Below are positions 6,726-13,495 of a stretch of 31,263 nucleotides of DNA, one piece after another. The stretch's first letter is position 1. Each line of letters begins with the position of its first letter. The position numbers were made by a program, and so were the translations under genes. The DNA is from DATLFA01 sp039934635 (lineage in GTDB: Bacteria > Actinomycetota > Acidimicrobiia > Acidimicrobiales > WLNW01), in the NCBI GenBank assembly GCA_039934635.1, contig JBDTLT010000043.1, positions 1 through 31,263 on the forward strand, written 5' to 3'. Under the pieces are notes generated by a model. The model made no database searches, was not told the origin of the DNA, and saw only the letters and a list, made by a program, of their open reading frames with translations.

Positions 6726-8366
6726 GTGGATCTCGTTCTTCGAGGCGCAACGGTCGTGGACGGCACCGGAGCGCCCTCGCGTCGCGCCGACGTTGCCGTT
6801 CGCGATGGTCGTATCACCGATATCGGTGACGTAACTGCGACCGATGCCACATCGATCGATCTCGACGGTCTCGTGCTTGCACCCGGCTTCATCGACCCGC
6901 ACACCCACTACGACGCGCAGGTGCTGTGGGATCCCGACCTCACTCCGTCGTCGTGGCACGGGGTCACATCGGTGGTCGTCGGCAACTGCGGGTTCGGCAT
7001 CGCCCCGACCCATCCCCGTCATCGCCCGATCATCATGCGCACCCTCGAAAACGTCGAAGGCATGCCCTACGCCGCGCTCGAGGCGGGCATTCGCTGGGAG
7101 TTCGAGACTTTTCCCGAGTACCTCGACACCATTGATCGCACGCCCATGCGGGTCAACGTCGCGGCGTTGATCGGGCACACACCGATCCGGTTCTTCGTGA
7201 TGGACGAAGACGCCACCGAACGCGGTGCAACGGGTGACGAGGTCGCCCGCATGTGCTCGATCGTCGGCGAGGCGCTCGATGCGGGCGCCATCGGTCTGTC
7301 GACCTCGCGCTCGCCCGGCCACGTCGGCGCCTACGGCAAGCCTGTGCCTTCGCGCGCCGCGGACATGAGCGAGATCCGCGCATTGGCGCAGGTGCTCGGG
7401 GACAAGCGGCAAGGCACGATCGAATCTGTTTACGGGCCCGACTTCTTCGTCGAGGAGATGGCCGAGCTCTCCCGGCAGATCGACCGTCCGTTCACGTGGG
7501 TCGCGATCGTCACGCAAAAGGACAACCTCGCATACGCGCCCGATCTCGTGGCACGGGTGCACAAGAGCGGCGGGCGCGTCTATCCGCAGGTCTCGTGCAA
7601 ACCGATCGTCGTGCAGATGCAACTGTGCGATCCGTTCCCGTTCGCCAACGTGCCCGCGTTCAACGACATCCTCGAATTGCCCTCCGACGAACGCGCGGCA
7701 CTTCTCGCTCAGCCCGAGTGGCGCAAGCGCGCCAGCGTCGAGGTGCGCGGGTTGTGGGGCAACATCCTCGACTCGGCGGTCGTCGCCGAGAGCGAAGTAC
7801 ACCGCGGCCTCATCAACGGTCAGACGATGGCGGCGCGCGCTGGTGAACGCGGCGAGCCACTCGATGCCATGGCCGACCTCGCGCTGCAGGACCCCGCCAC
7901 GCGTTTTCGCATCGCGATGACCAACGACGACGAAGAGCAGATCGCCGAGTTGCTGGGCGACAAAGCAATGATGGTCGGCTTGTCCGACGCGGGCGCGCAC
8001 ACCAGCCAGTTGTGCGACGCCAACTACACGACGCATCTCCTCGCTCGCTTCGTGCGCGAGCGCGGCGATCTGTCGATCGAAGACGCGGTGTGGCGACTCA
8101 CCGGGCACCCCGCGCTCGTCTACGGCTTGACCGACCGTGGCGTGTTGCGCCCTGGCGCCATGGCCGACCTAGTCGCCTTCGATCCCGCGACGGTCGGCGG
8201 TGGCCGCGAGACGCGCGTGCACGACTTTCCGGGCGGCGCCGATCGACTCGTGGCGCATCCGACGGGCATCGAACACGTATGGGTGCGCGGCACGGCAGTG
8301 CGCCGCGACGGCGCCGACCTGCCCGGCGTGCGGCCGGGACGACTGTTGCGCAAAGGCGTCGGCTGA
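6726..8366 (+). CDS. N-acyl-D-amino-acid deacylase-like amidohydrolase (copy 1)
   Basis: A 546-residue amidohydrolase-3/D-aminoacylase family protein. Start is GTG 6726 with GGGGGAGG 6-7 nt upstream; the longer frame to 6615 is unlikely. The N-terminal beta-sandwich (DLVLRGATVVDGTG) is followed by DPHTHYDAQ (ligands His59 and His61), GNCGFGIAP with Cys87 in the position of the metal-bridging Cys of D-aminoacylases, VAALIGHTPIR, and GLSDAGAH with catalytic Asp421; the C-terminus returns to the sandwich (LRPGAMADLVAFDP). Such enzymes hydrolyse N-acyl-D-amino acids in the cytoplasm, but many members have other amide or lactone substrates. A second, clearly related gene lies at 22985-24709. It stands alone, diverging from the aldolase/amidohydrolase operon. 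Confidence 0.9.
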   Translation: MDLVLRGATVVDGTGAPSRRADVAVRDGRITDIGDVTATDATSIDLDGLVLAPGFIDPHTHYDAQVLWDPDLTPSSWHGVTSVVVGNCGFGIAPTHPRHRPIIMRTLENVEGMPYAALEAGIRWEFETFPEYLDTIDRTPMRVNVAALIGHTPIRFFVMDEDATERGATGDEVARMCSIVGEALDAGAIGLSTSRSPGHVGAYGKPVPSRAADMSEIRALAQVLGDKRQGTIESVYGPDFFVEEMAELSRQIDRPFTWVAIVTQKDNLAYAPDLVARVHKSGGRVYPQVSCKPIVVQMQLCDPFPFANVPAFNDILELPSDERAALLAQPEWRKRASVEVRGLWGNILDSAVVAESEVHRGLINGQTMAARAGERGEPLDAMADLALQDPATRFRIAMTNDDEEQIAELLGDKAMMVGLSDAGAHTSQLCDANYTTHLLARFVRERGDLSIEDAVWRLTGHPALVYGLTDRGVLRPGAMADLVAFDPATVGGGRETRVHDFPGGADRLVAHPTGIEHVWVRGTAVRRDGADLPGVRPGRLLRKGVG

Positions 8367-8375
8367 TCGATCGGC

Positions 8376-8394
8376 GTCCCCGCGGGGACATTTT
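8376..8394 (+). terminator. Small intrinsic-terminator-like hairpin after deacylase gene
   Basis: A perfect 14-bp palindrome GTCCCCGCGGGGAC (8376-8389) can fold as a 5-bp GTCCC/GGGAC stem with a CGCG loop and is followed at once by ATTTT, 9 bp past the deacylase stop. Short stem plus T-run is the classical Rho-independent form. Confidence 0.5.
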
Positions 8395-8416
8395 CGGAGC
8401 ATCTATCCCCGTACTC

Positions 8417-8453
8417 GCTGTCGAACGTCGTACATATTGCGACGTTCGACAGC
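8417..8453. terminator. 14-bp perfect inverted repeat between convergent genes
   Basis: Arms GCTGTCGAACGTCG (8417-8430) and CGACGTTCGACAGC (8440-8453) are perfect complements around the AT-rich 9-nt loop TACATATTG. It sits 30 bp before the end of the convergent lipoprotein gene and would work for either strand as a transcription terminator without a T-run. A protein-binding operator is the alternative, though no promoter is expected between convergent genes. Confidence 0.6.
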
Positions 8454-8483
8454 CAGAACCGAGGGCTGGGGACTGCCGACGCA

Positions 8484-8876
8484 TCAGGCCTTGAAGCGTT
8501 CGACACCGGTGACGTGGCATGTCACTTTGGTGGCGCGCACGTCCGAAGCGACGGACTCGACGCTCGTCGTTTCCCCGGGCCCGACTTCGTCAACCGAGGC
8601 GCTGCGCTTCGCGACGGTCTCGCCGTCGACCCGAAACGCGATCTCGATCATGTAGAAGGACGTCTTCGACGAATGGTTCGTGATCGTGCCGCCGTAGCGG
8701 GCGATGCCGCTTTGCGCATCGCAGGTCCAGCCGGCATCGATGTCACTGCGCGGCGGGTGCGTCGTCTCGTCGTCGCAACCGATGGCGAAGGCACTGGCAC
8801 TGAGCGCCGCCAAGCCGAAGAGCATGCGCCGGCCGTTGCGGGAGAACTTGGTTCGAGAGTGTTGTGTTGAGGTCAT
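8484..8876 (-). CDS. Predicted lipoprotein with FxLYD-like domain
   Basis: A 130-residue protein from ATG 8876, chosen because a signal peptide begins there; the frame extends upstream into the preceding gene. Residues 14-34 are basic (RNGRR), then hydrophobic (LFGLAALSASAF) and end in AIGC, a lipobox with Cys34 as the lipidated residue. The mature part has one beta-sandwich-like unit: GGTITNHSSKTSFYMIEIAF, then VDGETVAKRSASVDEVGPGETTS, a pattern seen in FxLYD/DUF-type extracellular domains of actinobacterial lipoproteins. It likely sits on the outer face of the membrane. It starts 4 bp after the stop of the TPR gene, so the two share a transcript. Function is unknown. Confidence 0.75.
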   Translation of the reverse strand: MTSTQHSRTKFSRNGRRMLFGLAALSASAFAIGCDDETTHPPRSDIDAGWTCDAQSGIARYGGTITNHSSKTSFYMIEIAFRVDGETVAKRSASVDEVGPGETTSVESVASDVRATKVTCHVTGVERFKA

Positions 8877-8880
8877 GTCG

Positions 8881-9306
8881 TCACTCTGAACGGTCCCGCT
8901 GTCGTGGCGCTGATTCCCCGCTTTGCTGCGCTTGTGGAAAGGCCGCGGCGATGAGTCGATCGTTCGGGAATTCGGCGAGGTGCTCACGAGCGAGACCGCC
9001 GGCCCGGTCGACGTTCCCGACGATCACGTCGGCCACGATCTCCAGATGCTGACGTTCGCGTCGTGTGAGTCCCGCGGTTGCCGGCGGCCATCCCGGCCAA
9101 CGCGGGGGCCGACCGGTCACGAGCGCCTCGAAGGCGCGGGCGAGCGCGAACAACGGCACACGGTCGAGGCACTGTTCGAGCAGCGGCACACACGATCTAC
9201 CCTCCGCATAGGCATCGAGAGCATCGTCATAGAGAAGAAGTGCTTCCGAATCGTCGACGGTAACGACGAGCCCGCCGCGATCCCGGTATCGAGCTGCATG
9301 ATCCAT
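8881..9306 (-). CDS. Short TPR-like protein, possibly truncated TTC38-type
   Basis: A 141-residue, mostly helical protein from ATG 9306. It contains a helix pair LLLYDDALDAYAEGRSCVPLLEQCLDRVP / ALARAFEALVTGRPP (described in two parts) and then LTRRERQHLEIVADVIVG followed by an AREHLAEFPNDRLI helix. This order resembles the N-terminal third of tetratricopeptide proteins of the TTC38 kind, which usually run to 400 residues or more. Here the sequence stops right after the second repeat, and the last 20 residues are polar and low in conservation signals, so it may be a shortened or decayed gene. No function can be assigned. It is the first gene of a two-gene unit with the lipoprotein, and it diverges from the AfsR-like regulator gene. 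Confidence 0.6.
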   Translation of the reverse strand: MDHAARYRDRGGLVVTVDDSEALLLYDDALDAYAEGRSCVPLLEQCLDRVPLFALARAFEALVTGRPPRWPGWPPATAGLTRRERQHLEIVADVIVGNVDRAGGLAREHLAEFPNDRLIAAAFPQAQQSGESAPRQRDRSE

Positions 9307-9377
9307 GTACTCAGGATCGAGCGCGGCGCTTAACGATCGCTGAGCGTGCTCTGATGCGGGGTCGGCGGGCGACGAAC

Positions 9378-9383
9378 TAGGTT
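9378..9383 (+). promoter_or_regulatory. Leaderless -10 element of AfsR-like regulator gene
   Basis: TAGGTT (TANNNT type) is followed by six bases and then the GTG start at 9390. This spacing places the transcription start at or next to the start codon, and no ribosome binding site is present, so a leaderless mRNA is expected, as is common in actinobacteria. Confidence 0.6.
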
Positions 9384-9389
9384 CGAACT

Positions 9390-12300
9390 GTGCAGTTTCG
9401 CGTCCTCGGTCCCCTCGAAGTCCTCACCGACGACGGCCTCCCGGTCGAGGTCACCGGCGCAAAGCTGCGGGCACTTCTCGCGATGCTCGTTCTTCATTCG
9501 GGCAGCGTCGTGCGCTTCGACTTGCTCATCGACGCGCTGTGGGGCGAAGTCCCGCCGCAATCGGCCAACAACGCGCTGCAAGTGCTCGTATCGAAGTTGC
9601 GCCGCATTCTCGGAGCCGACCCGGCCGATCCCCTCATCGTCACACAGCCGACGGGATACCTCCTGCAGGTCAGTGACAACGACATCGATGCCCGCCGGTT
9701 CCTTGTCGCGGCCGCGAAAGGTCGGGGGCTCCTCGCGGCCGGTGACCCGGCAGGGGCGAGTAGACAGCTGAGCGATGCACTGAGCCTGTGGCGCGGCCCG
9801 ATGGAACTCGACCTCGATCTGCACCGACTCGGTGAGACCTACGGGGTCGATCTGGAGGAGACCCGCCTCGATGCCCTCGAAGATCGCATCGCGGCCGATC
9901 TCGCGCTCGGTCATCACGAAGGGCTCGTCGCCGAGGTCGAGCCGTTGACGGCGGCGCACCCGTTCCGCGAGCGCTTTTGGATGCAGCTGATGACGGCCCT
10001 GTATCGCTGTGGCCGTCAGGCAGAAGCGCTTCGCGCATTTCAAACGGCGCGCAACAAGCTCGCCGATGAGCTCGGCATCGATCCCGGGCCTGAGCTTCGC
10101 CAACTCGAGATCGACATCTTGAACCAGAGCGCGTCGCTCGCGGCTCCGGAATCGTCCCGCCTACCCGTCGGCCGCACCAACCTGCGGCCGGCGCTCACGG
10201 CGTACGTCGGGCGCGACGCCCAGCTCGCGCTCTTGCAGGACCTGATCGGCCGACAGCGGCTCGTGACATTGGTCGGGCCAGGTGGGGTCGGCAAGACTCG
10301 CCTTGCCCTCGAGCTCGGCCAACGAGCGCTTGGCGCGTTGGCGCCGACGGTGCTGATGATCGAGCTCGCCGCCGTGACGAATGATGACCTCATCGCGACA
10401 GTGGCGGCGGCAATGGCAACGAGCGGCCGAACCGTCGATGTGCTCGTCTCCGCGATCGGCGAATCGCCACTTCTGTTGATTTTCGACAACTGTGAGCACC
10501 TCGTCGCAACGTGTGCCGACCTCATCGACGCACTGTTGCGCTCTTGTCGCGGCCTACGCGTGATCGCGACTACCCGAGAAGTACTCGGTGTTCCCGGAGA
10601 AGTCGTCTGGCCTGTTCCGCCTTTGGCGATCCACGATGCCGTCGAACTCTTCGCTCAGCGCGCCGCTACGGCCGCGCCCATGGCGGCGGTCGACGACGCC
10701 GATCCGATCGTCGCGGAGATCTGCCGTCGCCTCGACGGCCTCCCGCTTGCGCTCGAGCTTGCCGCCGCGCGCCTTCGTGCCTTTCCCCTGCCGCAACTCT
10801 TGGCGCGGCTCGACGATCGCTTCGGCCTGCTCACTGGCGGCAGCCGCACCGCCGAGGCGCGACAGCAAACACTGCACGCGCTCGTTGGGTGGAGCTACGA
10901 CCTTCTCTTCGAATCGGAGCGCCGACTCTTCGAACGACTTTCACTCTTCTCCGATGGCTGCTCACTCGACGGCGCAGAGGCGGTGTGCGCTGACGAGGAC
11001 ATCGATCGGCGTGATATCGCCGACCTGTTGACCCGCTTGGTGGACAAGTCGTTCGTGACGATCGACCACGCGGCGTCGGTTCCCCGCTACCGAATGCTCC
11101 AGACGCTCGTCGAGTTCGGCCAGGCCCGGTTGGCCGAGCGAGGTGAGGTCGCCGCCATACGACAGCGTCATCTCGATTGGGTCGAGTCGGTCGCGGCCGA
11201 AATGGAAGTACAGCTGCTCGGCGCCGGCCAGATCGACGCACTGGCGCGTCTGCGCACCGACGCAGTCGCGATCCGCGACGCAGTGGGGTGGGCGACCGAG
11301 ACCGACCAGATCGCGGCCGGCTTGCGCATCTCGGTACACCTCGCGTGGCACAACTTCATGATCAGCGATTTCAATCAGGGGTACCGTTGGTTACGGGCAC
11401 TTCTGGACGCGCTCGAGACCGCGCCCGACACGCATGATGTACCGGTCGAACTCATCGTCCGCGCAAAGGCGTGGTGCGGAATACTTGGTCTCGCCGATCC
11501 CGCCGCACGGCGCCATGCAGCCGAAGCAATCGAGCTCGCGCGTCGCGGCACCGATCCATTCGTACGCGGCGAGGCGGCACTGCTCTGCGCGTTTCCCCTC
11601 ACGGCCGGATCGACGCAAATTGCGTGGTGCCGAGAGCTCGCGGTCGAAGCGCGGGCTGGCTATCACGCGGCGGGACATCAGTGGGGCTTGGCCCATACGA
11701 CCGCGCTCGACGCACTGATCGGGCTCGCGTCCGGTGACCTCGACCAGGCAGCCCGGATGTTCGAACAAGCAGTTGTCGGTTTTCGGGCAGTTGGCGACGA
11801 GAACACCGCGGTATTCGCCGAGCTCCGCCTCAGCGAGGTCCTCGAGCGGCGAGGCGACCTCGACGACGCCGCCGCAGTACTCGAACAAGGCATCGCGTTT
11901 GCGACCCACACCGGGATCGACGCCAATCGCGCGCGTTACCTGAGCCAGATGAGCTGGCTCCATTCGCGTCGCGACGACGCGGATACGGCCATGACCATCG
12001 CCGAAGAATCGCTGCGCATGTCGACCGAGCCGTGCAATCCGGTCGTGCGAGCGCATGCTCTGTTCGCCCACGGAGCCGCCGCTCGCCGCACGTTTCGTCT
12101 CGACAGCGCGGAGTCGAACTTGCTCGCGGCGGAGCAGCTGCATCGCCATCTCGGCATGATGCAGTGGGTCGCGCTGTGCCTCTCGGAGCTCAGCAGTCTG
12201 GCGGCTGACCGCGACGATCGCGAGCGCGAGCTGACGCTCGCGCAGGCCGCGGTGCAGGCGGGGCGCGATGGAGCGGACCCGTGGACACTGGCGATCGCAC

Positions 12301-12548
12301 TCCAACGACTCGCGGTCGCACGGGCGAGGCAGGGATCAACCGGTCACGCGGCCGAGCTCCTCGAGCTATCGCGCGCGCTGAGGGCACGCCACGGCCTCGG
12401 CGCGAGTCATGCCGAGCAACTCGAGGGGACCCGGCTGCGGGCGGAGTTGGCGGGCTCGCTCGGCGACCCCGCGCTCGAAAATCTCCGCAAACGGCTGGAG
12501 ACCGATGATCTCGAGTTCGTCGTCGAAGAATTGACCGCGTCGAGCTGA
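9390..12548 (+). CDS. AfsR/SARP-like BTAD transcriptional regulator with NB-ARC ATPase and TPR domains
   Basis: A 1052-residue regulator. Residues 1-95 form an OmpR-type winged helix (MQFRVLGPLEVL; GAKLRALLAMLVLH; PQSANNALQVLVSKLRRIL), and 98-245 the BTAD helical domain (ERFWMQLMTALYRCGRQAEAL; DELGIDPGPELRQLE). An NB-ARC type ATPase follows with Walker A GPGGVGKT (296-303), Walker B LLLIFDNCEH (Asp366) and the sensor ATTRE. From about 600 to the end are TPR-like helices, with an AfsR/LuxR-large-regulator look. Such proteins bind direct repeats upstream of targets, with ATP binding and TPRs as sensor. The gene starts with GTG and seems leaderless. The following ABC transporter genes are natural candidate targets or neighbours, but a 163-bp gap separates them. 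Full length, no break seen. Confidence 0.93.
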   Translation: MQFRVLGPLEVLTDDGLPVEVTGAKLRALLAMLVLHSGSVVRFDLLIDALWGEVPPQSANNALQVLVSKLRRILGADPADPLIVTQPTGYLLQVSDNDIDARRFLVAAAKGRGLLAAGDPAGASRQLSDALSLWRGPMELDLDLHRLGETYGVDLEETRLDALEDRIAADLALGHHEGLVAEVEPLTAAHPFRERFWMQLMTALYRCGRQAEALRAFQTARNKLADELGIDPGPELRQLEIDILNQSASLAAPESSRLPVGRTNLRPALTAYVGRDAQLALLQDLIGRQRLVTLVGPGGVGKTRLALELGQRALGALAPTVLMIELAAVTNDDLIATVAAAMATSGRTVDVLVSAIGESPLLLIFDNCEHLVATCADLIDALLRSCRGLRVIATTREVLGVPGEVVWPVPPLAIHDAVELFAQRAATAAPMAAVDDADPIVAEICRRLDGLPLALELAAARLRAFPLPQLLARLDDRFGLLTGGSRTAEARQQTLHALVGWSYDLLFESERRLFERLSLFSDGCSLDGAEAVCADEDIDRRDIADLLTRLVDKSFVTIDHAASVPRYRMLQTLVEFGQARLAERGEVAAIRQRHLDWVESVAAEMEVQLLGAGQIDALARLRTDAVAIRDAVGWATETDQIAAGLRISVHLAWHNFMISDFNQGYRWLRALLDALETAPDTHDVPVELIVRAKAWCGILGLADPAARRHAAEAIELARRGTDPFVRGEAALLCAFPLTAGSTQIAWCRELAVEARAGYHAAGHQWGLAHTTALDALIGLASGDLDQAARMFEQAVVGFRAVGDENTAVFAELRLSEVLERRGDLDDAAAVLEQGIAFATHTGIDANRARYLSQMSWLHSRRDDADTAMTIAEESLRMSTEPCNPVVRAHALFAHGAAARRTFRLDSAESNLLAAEQLHRHLGMMQWVALCLSELSSLAADRDDRERELTLAQAAVQAGRDGADPWTLAIALQRLAVARARQGSTGHAAELLELSRALRARHGLGASHAEQLEGTRLRAELAGSLGDPALENLRKRLETDDLEFVVEELTASS

Positions 12549-12711
12549 CCGAGTCGCAGTAAGTCCTCATCAGGCCGCTCGAAGGCGCCGCTGACGCCGC
12601 GCTGTAGCGCGGACCGGCCGGCAACAAGCGACGGAACAGCGCGGCGTAAGTGCTCGAGCGCAGGGTGGCGCCATGGATCGGGCACGGAGCCCGGCCAACT
12701 GGAGGCTCACC
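12549..12711. other. Intergenic gap between AfsR-like regulator and ABC transporter
   Basis: No gene is seen. A 6-bp stem with 4-nt loop (CCGCGC TGTA GCGCGG, 12597-12612) might weakly terminate the regulator transcript; it has no T-run. No convincing direct repeats or -10 box for the transporter were recognised by eye. Confidence 0.4.
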
Positions 12712-13491
12712 ATGACTGCAACCCTGCACCCCAACCATTCCAACGCGTTCACCCCGCTCCCCGCCATGGCCGTCGCCGCCCGCGCGGTCGACGTCAGCAA
12801 GGTCTACGGGCGGGGCGAAGCCGAAGTGCGAGCGCTCGACGGCATCAACGTCGAGTTCTACGCCGGCCGCTTCACGGCGATCATGGGCCCCTCGGGCTCC
12901 GGCAAGTCCACCCTCATGCACGTGCTCGCCGGACTCGACACGCTCAGCTCGGGCAACGTGTTCGTGGGCGACGTCGACGTGAGCCGGCTCAACGACCGCC
13001 AGCTCACGCAGCTACGCCGCGATCACATCGGGTTCATCTTCCAGGCCTTCAACCTCGTGCCGACGTTGACCGCGCTGGAGAACATCACGCTGCCGAGCGC
13101 CCTCGCCGGACGCAAGCCCGACGCCGCATGGCTCGACCACGTGATCAACACCGTGGGGCTGAAGAAGCGACTCAAACACCGGCCGTCGGAGCTCTCGGGT
13201 GGTCAGCAACAACGCGTCGCCGTCGCCCGCGCCCTTGCGTCGCGTCCGCAGATCATCTTCGCCGATGAGCCGACTGGCAATCTCGACTCGCACACCGGGG
13301 CCGAGATCTTGTCGTTCATGCGTACTGCGGTGCGCGAGTTCGGCCAGACCATCGTGATGGTCACCCACGATCCCACCGCCGCGTCGTACTCCGACCGTGC
13401 GGTGTTCCTCGCCGACGGCCGCATCGTCGACTCATTGGACAGCCCTACGTCGGACGCCGTGTTCGACCGCATCAAGAATCTCGGAGGCTGA
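12712..13491 (+). CDS. ABC transporter ATP-binding protein (MacB/LolD type)
   Basis: A 259-residue ABC ATPase. The ATG at 12712 has GGAGG 6-7 nt upstream; an earlier ATG at 12673 has no ribosome site. Order of motifs: VSKVYGRGEAEVRALDGI, Walker A GPSGSGKST, Q-loop IFQAFNLVPTLTALEN, signature LSGGQQQR, Walker B IIFADEPTGNLD, and H-loop MVTHDP. This is the LolD/MacB/FtsE branch, which works by mechanotransmission through an FtsX-like permease instead of moving substrate through the membrane pore. The permease gene follows after 4 bp and completes the system. Likely roles are lipoprotein, peptide or antibiotic-stress export. The short N-terminal tail before residue 25 is not conserved. Confidence 0.95.
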   Translation: MTATLHPNHSNAFTPLPAMAVAARAVDVSKVYGRGEAEVRALDGINVEFYAGRFTAIMGPSGSGKSTLMHVLAGLDTLSSGNVFVGDVDVSRLNDRQLTQLRRDHIGFIFQAFNLVPTLTALENITLPSALAGRKPDAAWLDHVINTVGLKKRLKHRPSELSGGQQQRVAVARALASRPQIIFADEPTGNLDSHTGAEILSFMRTAVREFGQTIVMVTHDPTAASYSDRAVFLADGRIVDSLDSPTSDAVFDRIKNLGG

Positions 13492-13495
13492 CAAC

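Noticed and set aside
6456..8108. 550-codon open frame on the minus strand
   Set aside because: It is antisense to the deacylase gene, composed of Arg/His/Asp-rich sequence without motifs; typical of GC-rich third-position shadow frames.
12597..12612. Hairpin CCGCGC-TGTA-GCGCGG as a firm terminator
   Set aside because: Only 6 bp, no T-run, and such short GC stems arise often by chance in DNA of this composition; mentioned only within the gap entry.
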